Shown here in pieces: positions 25,728-37,897 of a DNA stretch of 64,000 nucleotides. A program made the translations under genes and the position numbers. The stretch spans positions 248,001-312,000 of the forward strand of contig JAXDDX010000171.1 in NCBI GenBank assembly GCA_034670405.1, read 5' to 3'. How positions within the stretch are numbered: position 1 is the stretch's first letter; each line of letters opens with the position of its first letter. The notes under the pieces were generated by a model. The model saw only the letters and a program-made list of their open reading frames with translations. It was not told the origin of the DNA and made no database searches. Source of the stretch: Hoplostethus atlanticus. Taxonomy: Eukaryota; Chordata; Actinopteri; Trachichthyiformes; Trachichthyidae.

Positions 25728-28700
25728 TAAAGGGTAATAACACTCAATTTCAGCATTCACATGTCATCTCTATGCCCTAGAACAGTTTGTACCGTGAACA
25801 TCCTAATTGCCAGAAAGAACATACCCAAAGCCAGAATTTCTTAAGGCAATTCATTTGAATCTATGGTGTTTGAATTAGTGGGGAAAGGACGCTCCTCACT
25901 GTTACAACCCCACTTTGTGATTTAGGCTGATTAGACAGGTGTATTTTTACATAAAAATCTTGCAACTTGCAACTTTAAATTGAGGGATATTCTCCTTTAA
26001 AGGTGCTGCCTTTTTGTTGTTGTTAATAATTGTTTCATTCAAACACAATGCTTTTATGTCTCCCTACCACAAAACTTCTTGAGATGAAGGCCAGACATGG
26101 AAAAAAATGCTACATTCTACCAAGAGCTTTGTAGAATTAAGAAAATATGTGCATTACGTAATATCATCAAACAAACAAAAAAAAAAGAAATCTGGATTTC
26201 TGTCCCACTTGACATTTCTGCACTGCACATTAGTGACTTGATGCTTGACTCTTATGTTCCACTCTGCTCCAGGGTAACTGGATGTGGATGCTGAATTCCT
26301 TCATATTGCAGTGTAATCAAGCTTCAAGTAAACAGGTCCAAGGTACAACGGCCCAACGCCACTGTCTGTCTTTGACATTTCCCTCTGACATTCCCAGTCA
26401 CCCCTCCTTGGAATTCCTCCTGCGTGGCTCACGTTCCTCTGCCCTGGGCCAAGCTGGTTCCCCCGGGGCCCATCTTCGGGAGGAAATTATTATTCATTGC
26501 CCCCAAAACGCCGTGACTCTTGCCAGTTTGGCTGAGTCCTCCCAGGTTGTCAAGCCAAGCTTCCTCCTGCCCATGAGGGGGGCAGTTGCGGGGTCAGGCC
26601 TTCAAGGAGAGGGGGTCACCACCACCCCGCAGCTCCTGTATCTTTGTTCTCCCCCATAGAGTAAGGCCAGGTTGTATATTATCTTAAATGTACTAGCCTG
26701 ACTTCTCTAAAATGGGAATATGCACTCCATCTACGCAAGGTCACTGCAGGAACTCTTGTCAAGCTCGATGTCAGTTTTGTTTCAATTCAAGCAGGGGACA
26801 CAGTGGTTTTATTGTGAAACGAGGGTTTCATGTTGTTTTATTAAACTTTGGGTTTTCGGTGGCTGGCTTTCAGGGACTGGCAAACACTTACCAAAAATAT
26901 TTAAGTTCAAATAATCCTAAGTGACTGCAAATGCATTTTCTTGTTATTGTGGTTTCCCTTATGAGTTACAACAAGGGTTTGTTTTTGTCTTGTTTTTGCC
27001 GTTGCTGAATTATCCAGTTCTTGATGTTAATCCAGTAATTGGGTGGTTTGGGTATCCGTACTAATGCTCTGTGTCATATATCATGACTTTTGCCTTGAGA
27101 ATGCAATGACTCATCCAATTGGCTAGATGGCTCCAGTGTTTCAGGTGACTCAGAAGGAAGTCCTTTGACACTATTGATCACAATGGCTACGTCCCAACAC
27201 TTTTTTACTCCTTCCTTTCAGGGCCTCATCACCGGTTGTGTAGATGAAAGGGGAAATTGGGGGTTTCTGTACTTCAGTATCATAGATGTCAATTTATAGC
27301 AACCTCATGCCGATAGACACTCTGAAGTGAGCTTTTCTTTTTTTCGTCTTTCAACATATCATTTGTCATAAGTGTACAAGTGATGATTGAACCATGAAGT
27401 TATTTGATTTTCATGGATAATTCTAAGTTGTCTTCAGAGCGCATGAACTTGAAACTCCAGAAGCAGTTCAGTTTTAAAGCAATAGCTCATCAGACCTTGT
27501 ATTTGAATTATTCTTCGCGTCCATGTTTTCCTTTCACTTGATTACGTTGCTAAACCGCTTTGAGGGCGTGTGCTACCTGTCGTACTGTACGGTCCACGAG
27601 GCCCGGGAGAGTTTGGGCTGGCAAGCTGGGCCTCTCTGCTCTGACCTCCAGCCCCCCTTTTCGTGGTGCCCCTGGAGAGCGATGGGAGGACGGACGAAGA
27701 GGGGAGTGGGGATGAAGGCGATGAAGGGAAGGGAGGGTGGCGGAGCGGCTTCTGCGGAGCCAAGACAGATGCTCCTGTGGGGGAATGTGCTGAACCTGGT
27801 ATCTGGCAGACCCGAGGAAGAGGCCTTGGAGTGTCTGGTGTCCGTCCTGCCCTGCTCTTTCTTCCTTTTTCTGTTTGATTCCTTCCTCTCTCTCTCTTTC
27901 TATCTATCTGTCTCTCTTTCTTTCTGCTTCCCTCTCTATCTTACTTTTCCTCTTCCTCTCTGCATTCCTCCGCAAACTGTGGCAGGCGAAACAATGATTC
28001 ATTGATACTCATTTTTCTCTCATGGATGCGTTTTCCAGCTCCTGGGAATCTGATTTCCTGTTTCTGCTCCCGTCAACTGATCACTGATTGGTGTTTATGT
28101 TTAGCAATCTGTTTCTTATATTCTTTTTGTTTTTCGCCCCTTTACTCCTGCTCCCCGCCCCTCCCTCCCCCGCCTCTTTCTCTCTATTGTCTATATGAAA
28201 TGTTCCAAGATTAGGCCTACTCAAGGATGAGGGGGTTTCAAGCCTTGGCAGCAGTTGAAACGGCCAGGAAACGGCAACACCTACAGCCTGAGCCATTCAA
28301 TCCAGTCCAATCATTCATATTGGGGGAGGGTATGTGTGTGAAATGGAAAAAACACATTGCTTATAGTGAACATTTTTATTCTCCCCACACTGGAGCTTAT
28401 ACAGTAAACCCAAATGAACTGTTGTTCATTTAGAGGTAAAAACAAAAAATCCTAATTTCAGTGCCATTTGTCCCCATTCGACATTGGACTAAGGTCTGCC
28501 AACAATAAATGTGAAAAGGGAGAATCTGCTTGGTATAAGTGCTTTATAAATATATTTGACTTGACTTGATGTTGCAATGGGGCATGCTGTCTCTTCCTAA
28601 TCTAACACATAGTCCAGATATGGACCAGAACAACCTTTGGGGTCACGGCGCGCTGGTCTCTCGCTCCTCTCTCACAGTTTAAAATTAGAGCGTCACCACA

Positions 28701-28869
28701 AGGACCGCGACCTTTCGTCAGAGGTCCCAGGGGCCTCCTGTGTTCTGCAATTATGGTTGTATCGGCCTCGATGGGAGATTGTCCTTTGTTCTACCCAGAG
28801 GCCTTCTGCAGACTCAGTTGGAGCTTAGGTCGTGACTGCAATCCAAGTAAACGTATACAAGGGCAACAT
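25728..28869. other. intergenic DNA
   Basis: No gene is recognised. There is a pyrimidine-rich patch at 27875-27965. An L2-like tail phrase (AAGTGCTTTATAAATA then TTGACTTGACTTGATG) at about 28535-28572 marks another truncated LINE copy. Confidence 0.45.
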
Positions 28870-28879
28870 TTATTTTTTC

Positions 28880-29040
28880 TTAAACTTTATTTATCCCAGG
28901 GAAAGTTTGCTGAGCGCACATGTTCCTTTTCAGCAATGGCAACATTCATACAGTTACAGGCATTCAGACCTGGGAGCTGACCAGTACAACCGGTCTTCTA
29001 CTCTTGGCTGCTGGGAGCTGCCCAGTAGGGGGGAATGGGG
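28880..29040 (+). repeat. dispersed repeat copy (same family as 6005-6175)
   Basis: Ordered blocks TTTATCCCAGGGAAAGTTTG, CATTCATACAGTTACAG, GACCTGGGAGCTGACCAG and TACAACCGGTCTTCTACTCT match the copy in asb1 intron 4. A second piece of the same 3' part is repeated at 29191-29240 (CCAGTACAACCAGTCTTCCA then CTCTTGGCCACTGGACAGCT), on the other side of an inverted repeat. Confidence 0.6.
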
Positions 29041-29072
29041 CATTGTGGGAGAGGGGCACTTAGGGAAAATAG

Positions 29073-29181
29073 AATGTTTCCATTGGTGAAACATGCTGTG
29101 CGGCGACATGAAATCGAAGCTAGGACCATCTCTTATCAGGTCTGTGAATCATTCACAGCATGTTTCACAAATGGAAACATT
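29073..29181. repeat. 28-bp inverted repeat with 53-bp loop
   Basis: Arms 29073-29100 and 29154-29181 are reverse complements apart from one mismatch: AATGTTTCCATTGGTGAAAC... against its complement. The unit sits between two partial copies of one dispersed repeat (28880-29040 and 29191-29240). It resembles a very small MITE or a hairpin arising inside a repeat. No target duplication is evident. Confidence 0.8.
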
Positions 29182-29317
29182 ATATTTGTCCCAGTACAAC
29201 CAGTCTTCCACTCTTGGCCACTGGACAGCTCCACTTGAAAAGTTGGGGGTTCAAATGCCGTGATGGAGGTAGTTGAGGGAGGGGAGTGTTATCCATCCAT
29301 CCATATCGTTTGCCCAG

Positions 29318-30088
29318 TACGGTGTCCATAATAGGACATCCTCAGACCTCAGAGTAAACGGCATCGTTCCTCGGACTAAACGTTGTCAGTTCTCGTGTCT
29401 CACAGTAAACGGCATTGTTCCTCGGACTAAAATCCTTCAGTTGTTGGCCAAAAGTTGTCAAGTCTCAGGTCTCCTACCAAACGGCATCACACCAAACGGC
29501 CTCAGGTCTCCTACCAAACTTAGCTCGTCTGCAATAGTTTTGTAAGGTAAAGTTAGCCTAGTAGATGTAGCTAACGTTAGCCACTTTGGATATCTTTGGT
29601 GGCTAACGTTAGCTACATCTAACTAAGTAAACATTAACACTGGCAAACATTAAATCTATATATTGTGTGTTCTCCATTGTAAGATTTTAACCCGTATAAC
29701 ATTTGCAAAGTGAATTAATGATAACAGACATTACTCAGCTCTGCACTCCACGCAACTTCGGAAGAATAGCACAGTCAAAAAAAAATTCCATGCAAGGCCG
29801 TTTCGCCTGAGGCTGTTTGGTCTGATGCCGTTTGGTCTGATGCCGTTTGGTAGGAGACCTGAGGCAGTTTGGTCTGATGCCGTTTGGTAGGAGACCTGAG
29901 GCCGTTTGGTAGGAGACCTGAGACTTGACAACTTTTGGCCAACAACTGAAGGATTTTAGAGAAACGATTTTAGAGAAACGATGAGAAACGATGCCGTTTA
30001 CTGTGAGACACGAGAACTGACAACGTTTAGTCCGAGGAACGATGCCGTTTACTCTGAGGTCTGAGGATGTCCTATTATGGACACTGTA
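29318..30088. mobile_element. foldback element with long composite inverted arms and 6-bp target duplication
   Basis: The 98-nt ends (29318-29415 and 29991-30088) are inverted copies differing at one base; both begin TAC(G/A)GTGTCCATAATAGG. Arms continue inward through shared CCTTCAGTTGTTGGCCAAAA and a variable number of short subrepeats (CTCAGGTCTCCTACCAAACG and GGCATCA-CCAAAC types), more on the right side. Between the arms is a perfect 23-bp hairpin (29562-29584 with 29599-29621). GCCCAG flanks both sides (29312-29317 and 30089-30094), consistent with target-site duplication. A 233-codon minus-strand frame across the right arm is only the translation of its subrepeats. There is no transposase, so it needs one from elsewhere. 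Near-identical ends suggest recent origin or conversion. The superfamily is not identified. Confidence 0.88.
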
Positions 30089-30094
30089 GCCCAG

Positions 30095-32200
30095 ACAGAT
30101 TTTCCAAGCTGTTCTGGGATTCAAACCGGCAACATTCCGAGCCTGGTTGCCCAACTTAAAGCTACTTAACGTGACTCGCTTCTTTTTGTGCAGCTTTCTC
30201 TTTAATCTCATCCAAATGAATAAATGAAATGACCTTGCATTTTGAGGCCAGACAGCACAAGCGGCAAGCCTAATAAAGGCAAAAAAAAATCCCATCTTGT
30301 TACCCAATGGCATCGTTTCATCCTTTGGTGCCATGTTGGAATAAACATGGTGCCTTTTTGAGGTGGCATTGTGGAGGAAGGAGCATGGTGTACCAGGGAG
30401 GAACTCGCCCTCGTACATCTGCGTGGGATTCGGCATGTTTGCTTGTTGTTGTTGTTGCTGTTGTTTTCAGGCTTGTTTTCCGACTCTGCGTCTTAAAATT
30501 GCTCGGGGCTCAATCTTAACGCATGTTGTGTCTCTGGTGATATGACTTGGTGCAGGCAGAGGGGCACTTGAGGGGTTATTGGCCCCCCCCACCCCCAGAA
30601 CTGTCAACTAGCAAATCGGCCTTTCATGGAAACCAGACGTTTAATTGTTCTCAGATGTTGAGGCTTTGGTGTGAGACGCAATGTGTGACTTTGCTCTATT
30701 CTAAGGTTGAATTAATTCACTACCATTGATTAAAAACGCTTGCGTGCCTCGCAGGCTTGCAGTTTGAATGGATGTCGGGGGGGCAGATCAGGCCTGAGTC
30801 AAATAGTTGCAAAGAATTCTTAGCGATTGTTTTGACCTGCGAGGCGAAACTGGGTGGGCGGAGCTTGCCACACCAAGCCAATGACAATCACACAAAACGA
30901 CATGCTAAATTAACTTTCAAATATTTTTCTGTGATTGTAGCCACTCATCTGGCGTCTATATAAGATAAAACAAAGTACTCACAAACACTTATTTGGCCAA
31001 AGCCTGTAATGGATGCTCAATCAAAAGTAATTGAGCTGAGAGGCTGTGGAATGGGACGGGGTTTCAAGGAGCACACCGAAACAAAATGAAAACAACGAGC
31101 CGGCTAATCTCGCAAAATGTCCACAAATTTAGAGACAAATGAATTGCTTAGAACAAGTTACTGTACGTTTTAAAGGACAGCAGGTAAGTCCTTGAATGAC
31201 CAACTGATACCACTTTTACAGCCTGGATCCTGGATATTTTAGAGACATTGAATAGGTAGAGAGTTCTGCAGAAAATTGGTACACAGTTTCTTTGGAACAC
31301 ATATCTCAATTCCTTATTCAGGAACTCTGACGCAGATCTGATGGCAATCAATCGTCTCACCTTCTGCTGTGATATGAAATTCTATCACCAGTCCCGTGTC
31401 TTACCGGCATTTGGTGGATCATTCAAAAACATCCGTCCATCACTTGCTTGATTGTTCCCTGTGACCGTTTTCTTAGTTTCAACCGCAAAACCCACCTCCA
31501 AGGTCGCCCACTGCGATTGAGTTGCCGGGGGCCTTCTTACGTTACGAGCTCTTGACAAACACTGACCATCGAGTGACCGACTTTTTTTCCCCCCTTCCAG
31601 AGCACGTCTTGTGAAGTTGTAATTCCTCTCTGGTATGCAGGTTTGGCATGGGGGGAAAATGATGGAGCCGTCATTCCTTCAGCTGGGTCTTGTTTGAAAA
31701 AAAAAAAAATCTCTCTATATGTTTAACAGCCGAACCTTCCTCCTTTCGCGCGCCCACTCTCTCTTTCTAGTTTATATATTCTTGGCTTGCGCGGGAATTT
31801 CCTCCTGGAAGAGATGTTTTTGTCATATGCCAGTTGAGACATGCACAACTTTTCTATAGCACTTGAACAGGCTTTTATTTGTAATGCTATACGTTGAAAG
31901 ATTATTTGTCGTATATAATACAATATAAATTTAAAAGGATACAAAACTCCTCAACAGCTTAGGCAGTGAGTTGTCAAGGCTGAGGTGAGTAACTTTGTGT
32001 TGCCAACTCATTTTCATGGGAGGTGATTTGCTTTATCGTAAAATCGTGAAACATTTGTCATGGGTTTTATAAAACGATAACTGCGGCGGTCGAGGTGAAA
32101 CATTCAAAACAACACATTCTTTTAACGTCTTGGCTCGATACTCTTATTACTTTGGATGTGAAACGAGTAGGAGTTAAGCATGAGTTTAGATTATGCCCCT
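30095..32200. other. intergenic DNA
   Basis: The first 80 bases continue the repeat into which the foldback element inserted (GGGATTCAAACCGGCAAC, a B-box-like phrase in reverse). The rest shows no gene. A TTG/GTT run lies at 30445-30462. Confidence 0.4.
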
Positions 32201-32211
32201 GGTGGCAGTCA

Positions 32212-32290
32212 TGAAGTGTTGTGAAACACTTTGTGAACTTTGCGTCTGAAAAACGCTATACAAATAAAGTTATTATTATAAAGTTATTAA
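32212..32290 (+). mobile_element. LINE 3' tail fragment
   Basis: GTGAACTTTGCGTCTGAAAA then ACGCTATACAAATAAAGTTA and a (TTA)n run is the 3' end style of teleost L2/CR1 LINEs. Related tails lie at 40766-40832 on the plus strand and 46003-46045 on the minus strand. Confidence 0.55.
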
Positions 32291-34925
32291 AAGCTTGGCC
32301 AATGAAATAAACTGTTGATCTAAATGTGCTGAGGTTTCTCAATCACAGGGTTGGACAAGTGTCTGGCTCTGTTCAAAGCTCAGTAAGGAGTACGTTGAAT
32401 TAAACATGTCAGGGTTAGGGTTCCATTTCCGTTTTAAAACAAGCTTCCTTGCCAGCTGCCAAAAGACAAAGAACTTGCAAAGCACTTTATCGCAGGTCAT
32501 AGTTTATAACCTTCTGTTCTTGTTAAGTTCATTCAACAGATTGTTCTTGAGAAAGGATTTCGTCAACGAGAGCACGATCGCGATAATCGAGATCAGGAAT
32601 TTACGCAACCAGCAGAGGCGCCAGTTTTCACTTTCTTCTCTTCGTTATGGAAAAGGGCCGATCCCAGCATCTGTCACCAGATGGGCAGCATTTGTCTGAA
32701 CAGAAAGAAAAGGGGTAATTGGATAATCAGATAACCACCCCGCTAACCATAGAGTGAGGTTAGTGATGCTCCCTGTTCACATTCTTTGCTTTGTCTCTCT
32801 GGTCTCTATGCGTTCAACGATGTATTCACCTTCTGCCTCCACTTCGCTCGTACTCTCAGTTCAACCACGGCTACGTTCTTTCATCGCCTTCTTTGGACGC
32901 CATATCCCGTCCACCACGCAAAAACCTGTGAATGCCGAGGGGGTCGCCCTAACAAGTGACAGCGTTTTCCTTTCAGCTCCCCATCATATTCATCACGGCA
33001 GAGACCATATCCTCCACTCCAATCCCTGAGGAGAAAGGAGTGAACGGTGCTACAGTTTCTTTTACCGTTTTCCTCTTCATCAAAATTGCAACGCAAATTA
33101 AACGCTTAGAACAACAGGGGCGGGGACAAAGAGAGAAAACAACAACTGTCACCCAGACAAAGCTAGCAGATGGTCATTAGGGGGTAACGCGTCCACTGGC
33201 ATGTCTCCGCAGTGACCTTAGAAGCCCTCGTGGCTGTTAAGACCATCTCCTGAGTATCACGGCTACATGGGTGCTTCAAATGGGTCCTAGGCTACGTCAG
33301 TGTTAAAAAGATATGAGTATATATATATATATATAATAATGATATATAAATCAACACCCTTCAGAGTTAATTTAACACATTTAATCCAAATTTGGCAATT
33401 TGGCGTCGTGACTGATTTTCTAAATCGGACCGAATCCATGCTCCACAGAGAATTTATCAAAAGGTGATTTTTCAGTGACAATCAGTTGGTGTGTTGCATA
33501 GTGTTTTACACACTGATAATGCAACTGGAAAAGTCCCTATGGCTCATCTCCTGTCTCCAGTATAGCAGCCAGCCTCTGTGCTGGAAAAAGCACACAACTC
33601 CTAGCCTTGGCATTTTTCTTTTTTCCTTTTCTTTCTTAGTGGAACTGAAAGTTGAAATGGCCTTTTGTGTGCCGAGTGAGTTTCATTACCCTTGGGCTCT
33701 TGAAGTATGTAAAATAAATTAATTTCAAAACTACGTAAGGGCGTTCTTGAGCGTTCTGTTCCGCATTCCTACATAACGTTGCTCTTTCGCGGATGCTTGG
33801 TTTTTGCCTGACAATAGCGACAGGGGAGTCGTATTGACATCTGGTACTTGGCGTGTGTCCCCATTCATGATGGCTGTAGACTACTCGCTCCCTTGGAGAA
33901 GGCCGATCCCTCGTCTCCCATATCTCTATGGCATTTCACACATACTCAAGAGCCACAAGTCCCATAATGGACTGACACAGCACAAGGCATAAAGATTGGG
34001 ATTAAGGAATATAATAGCGGAGAGGGGGGAAAACATGTGATGTGCTGTACACACGTGCACACATATAAAGTCGCAATATCTAAATAACACCTGTTGTCAT
34101 GCAGTGGAAACACACCCATACAGCAAGCCTGCTGTGTTTTTATCAAGATGGGGGCCAAGAGCCAGCTTCAGGCTCTTGCAAGTCCCCCCCCCCCCACCTC
34201 CCCTCCACCCGGAGGGGTGTTTGCTTAAGGCCCACTTTACGACCATGATGTTTTTTCCAGACCAGACCCGGGCCTGCAATGCAGACGGGAATGGGCGCGG
34301 AGCCAGGAAGCTGCTTCCTAACTTTAAGGCTCAGAATCGCCTTATCCGCTAAGTACAATAAAGGTACGTGAATTTACCCCGGTGGCGTCGGTGCTGAGAC
34401 ATGTCAACAAATGACAAGTATTCAAGTATCTGTTGTGGGCCCAGAGAGGTATGCAATAACAATCAATGTAGCAATATTACCACAAATCCTCGAATAAGTC
34501 ACAGGCAAGAAAGATTGGCATTTCCTGCGTTGTTTTCATTCTGTTGACTGGCCCTTTGATGCCGGGGCACACACGTTGGATTACTGCTGATTGGAGTTTA
34601 CCTTTAAAGGTAAAAGGCCGAGGGTAATCTGAGCCCTAATCTGTGGTCAAGGGTAACTTCTGCTCTGAGCTATCGCTTCACCGTGCCGTGACGCTCTAAT
34701 GACCCCGAGATCAAAGAGCCGTTTGCGGTGGACTCCGAAGATTGCACTCGGTTTGCTGTGCCGTGCCATTCTCCTCGCGGCCAAGTAGATCCCAGAGGAA
34801 TCGAGATGTCTATCGGCCTCATACCCGGCTGCCCCCTGACAAACAAGACGTCACCCTCACTGAACGGAATGCTTTTTTTTAACATTCACACAGGAAGGCG
34901 AGCGGATTACCACAATTCCACTGGA
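32291..34925. other. intergenic DNA
   Basis: No gene is recognised. An (AT)n tract lies at about 33315-33334. Reading frames of about 100 codons at 32406-32699 and 32754-33029 lack splice context and recognisable motifs. Confidence 0.45.
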
Positions 34926-34931
34926 TCTGTG

Positions 34932-34934
<3 letters not shown>

Positions 34935-35001
<67 letters not shown>
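34935..35001. repeat. compound GT/GA microsatellite
   Basis: (GT)n from 34935 passes through GGTGTGT into a perfect (GA)n run ending near 35001. Confidence 0.97.
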
Positions 35002-35003
<2 letters not shown>

Positions 35004-36529
35004 TGTCAGTGTGGTCATTTGTTTCAGTCTCAAAACTCCATCACACTTCAGAAAACAACAGCTCAATAAACTGTTGGCAACGATAAGAATCATATGCTCC
35101 CCAGAATATGTCACCGATGAAAAAAACAAATCCTAACATTGTCAAGAACATTGAAAGAACAGGTGTGGATCGAGTCGCCGTTTCATTAACTTCCTTGTTT
35201 TTTTGCTCCAAAGTCATTCCCAGGCAGGGGAGACAGCTTCCAAAACCACCGTCTTAATTGCGAGCATGTGGCCTTGCGTAGCTTCCAAGGTGCACTTGAC
35301 TTTTCTAGGCTGCGCAGCTTCGTGGGGTTTGACCCCGGGACTGGGACTGGGACTGGATCTGAAGCGAGGCGGGTACACGATTCACTCCTCGTTTGATGCA
35401 CTGTTGCTTTTCCGTGTGATTTCGCCATCGTGCCAGACATCCGACCAACAGAGGTGGATGGATCTGCCTGTTTGTTGTCAATCACTATATATTCCCTATA
35501 ATAGTCATGTAGGCACTCCTATAGTATCACTATAATATCCATAGGGACTTATTATTTTTTCTACGGTTCTTTTTTTAGTAAGGGCTCTCTGACCTGTTGG
35601 GTAAACAACAGAGTCTGGATCTGACAGGTCTCTTCAACGCAGAGCAAACCAAACCCAGGCCGTCAGCTGGAGGAGACCTGCCGCTGTTAGGCTGGCAGAA
35701 GGTCTTGACAAGCCTCGGGCATCTCAATATGCCCTCTAACATCTTGATTAATTAAAAAAAAAAGACAACAGACTGAATTGGTTTTACAAGAGCCCGTCCT
35801 CACAAGCCACTTCGTCTTCTCATCTATTTCCCTAAAAACAAGTGGAAATCGTTTTGGTTGTTTCAATGCAGTTTCAGTCATTTTCAACATCTTGAAATGA
35901 GTAGTATCAGGATAATTTAATTTAATTCAAGAAAATGATTGAAACAAGTTGATTTAGAGTTAATAGATTGTTTCACTAGTTTCGAAAGAGATTTTAACTC
36001 TCATTAGTATGCAGTTTAATCCTGTGCTGTCTGGTTCTGTGATGAGAGCCCGTTGTGTACAGAACACACACAATAGAAAATGAAAGCAAACCTTTACAAG
36101 AGCCTCCATCATTTAACATTGACCTTTTATGACCAGCATGGCAATTTCTAATCAAAATTCTGGGCTCGATAGAAAGCCCCCCTCGCCCCCCACCCCCATT
36201 AATCAAGATGTTGTCCTTTCAAATTCCTCTTGTGTGTCAGTCTCATGGGCTAATTGAACTCTAGAAGGAAAGGGGTTAGAGAAACACTGGGACTGTAGGT
36301 TCATTAACTGCTGTAACCCAATCCTTGGAAAATAAAAGCACCTTTGATGTAGTTCCTGAAACAAATGTAGGGAAATCGAAGAAGAGAGAAGATGGTGAGA
36401 ATGAAGGGTGAACGCTTTGACCTCTCGAATATGCCTCAATTGTTGCTCGGATGTTACAAAGAAAACAAGTTGTCTGCAGGATCTTTAAAAAAAAAATCCT
36501 ATTCACACTGGAGCATTTGTCAAATTAAA

Positions 36530-36800
36530 TAACATCTGCAACGATTTAGGACTACTAAATTATTTCAACGCCTTATTAAACTTTGGAAACCGCTAATACC
36601 TCAAGGAAATGAGCGTGGAAGAGAATGAAAGGTCAGGCGAGGTTCCTTAAAAGCCTCGGAAGGCAATCCACCTGTAACATCGCTCTTTAATCGATAACAA
36701 AACAAAATGAATAAAACAGACATTTTAAATTACGTTCAAACTGCATTGTGCCTTCATCGCTGCCTCGGGCGCTCCTCCATCTTTCACCTGTCTTTGTGTT
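36530..36800. promoter_or_regulatory. candidate conserved noncoding element upstream of the Fer-type gene
   Basis: Repeat-free sequence with ATTA-type cores (CTACTAAATTATTTC, CTTATTAAAC, TTTAATCGATAAC) and a CACCTG E-box (CCACCTGTAAC), about 1.1 to 1.4 kb before the bHLH start codon. The composition suggests an enhancer. No alignment was made. Confidence 0.25.
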
Positions 36801-36996
36801 AGTCGTATGGATAACTTTGGGTAATCCCACTGGAACAAAAGGGAGAGCTAAAGACTCTTTCTAAAGGGGGGGGGGGGCTCTGTTAGAGAAGCACGCTGCC
36901 TCTGTTTACCGCAACAAACAAGTTCCCTTTCAGCCAGCATCCTTAAGGGCTTTGCCGAATCCAAACCACATGTTGGGAAACCTACAGACTCCCTGA

Positions 36997-37050
36997 ATTA
37001 AAAGTCACCTGCAAATTAAAAGTCATCTGCAAAATAAAAGTCATCTGCAA
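36997..37050 (+). promoter_or_regulatory. three tandem 18-bp repeats each carrying an E-box
   Basis: Three consecutive 18-bp units read ATTAAAAGTCACCTGCAA, ATTAAAAGTCATCTGCAA and AATAAAAGTCATCTGCAA. Each holds a CANNTG E-box: CACCTG at 37006-37011, CATCTG at 37024-37029 and CATCTG at 37042-37047. The array lies about 850 bp before the Fer/Ptf1-type start codon. bHLH factors bind E-boxes, so self-regulation or cross-regulation is possible but unproven. It could also be a chance minisatellite. Confidence 0.45.
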
Positions 37051-37706
37051 AAATGCCCTGCAGGCAACCTGGAAGGAAGGCTTAGTCATATATATAATTT
37101 AAGTCTGAATTCATGTGGAATACTCTTGGAATATTGCTTGGCCTATATCTGACTTTAAAATACACTGATGTATAGCAGAATATGTGATTTATGTTATAGG
37201 GCCCACGTGCAGAATAATGAAAAATCCCCCCCCACCCACCTCCCCTCCCTTCCTTTCCAATTCGCGTCACATCACAGCCTGTTGGGATAAATAAAGTGCT
37301 CTCATGTGTTTCTGACAGTATTGTTCGCCGTCAGCTGAGACTCAATTGATAAAGCAATCCCATTCAGGGGCCACAAGAGAGGCCTGGCCCCGCTGCACCA
37401 CAATGCTACAGGCCCAAGCCCTCCAATGACTGTTAAATACTGAGTGTGGTTTTTTTTTTGTAAATATTAGCGGGACTACTTGGGGCGAAGTTTATAATTG
37501 GACACGTGCCCCCCGCCCCTCTACCCCCACGCGGTTTTTTTGTTGTTTTTTTTTAGTAATTTGGAGATCAACTGATTCCTTTGTAATCGGTTTTAAAAGC
37601 GCCGAGCTGATCTACTAGGAGGGGTAAAGAGTCCTTAATGAGCTCCCTTTCAGCTCTTTAGAATTGGCCGGAGCACCCCGCCGAGAAACACGCAGTCCCC
37701 TGGAAG

Positions 37707-37713
37707 TATTTAA
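37707..37713 (+). promoter_or_regulatory. possible TATA-like box of the Fer-type bHLH gene
   Basis: TATTTAA lies 185 bp before the ATG, giving a 5' UTR of about 150 nt if used. The sequence from 37610 to 37760 is moderately GC-rich and free of repeats. The match is short, so it is tentative. Confidence 0.3.
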
Positions 37714-37897
37714 TCCAGGAGATGTGTCCATTAGCCCGTCACACGCCACAGATTACGGCGAAAGCAGGTAGGCGGTCCAGCAAAACCTCGGGCGCTCTTG
37801 TGTGTGTGTGTTGGTTTTTTATAGGAACTTTGGCCCCAGCAAATTATTTTTCCTGTTAGGAGAAGAACTCACTTTATTTCCTTTTCCTTTTGATACT

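Noticed and set aside
27523-28005. 160-codon plus-strand frame
   Set aside because: Ends in a pyrimidine-tract translation (Phe, Leu, Ser runs); no motif seen.
30089-30170. tRNA gene suggested by a B-box-like phrase
   Set aside because: Only a reversed B-box-like word is seen, without an A box at proper spacing or a foldable cloverleaf. It fits a repeat fragment.
29735-30436. 233-codon minus-strand open frame
   Set aside because: It runs through the right arm of the foldback element; the repeating LPNGI/QTASG pattern is a translation of DNA subrepeats.
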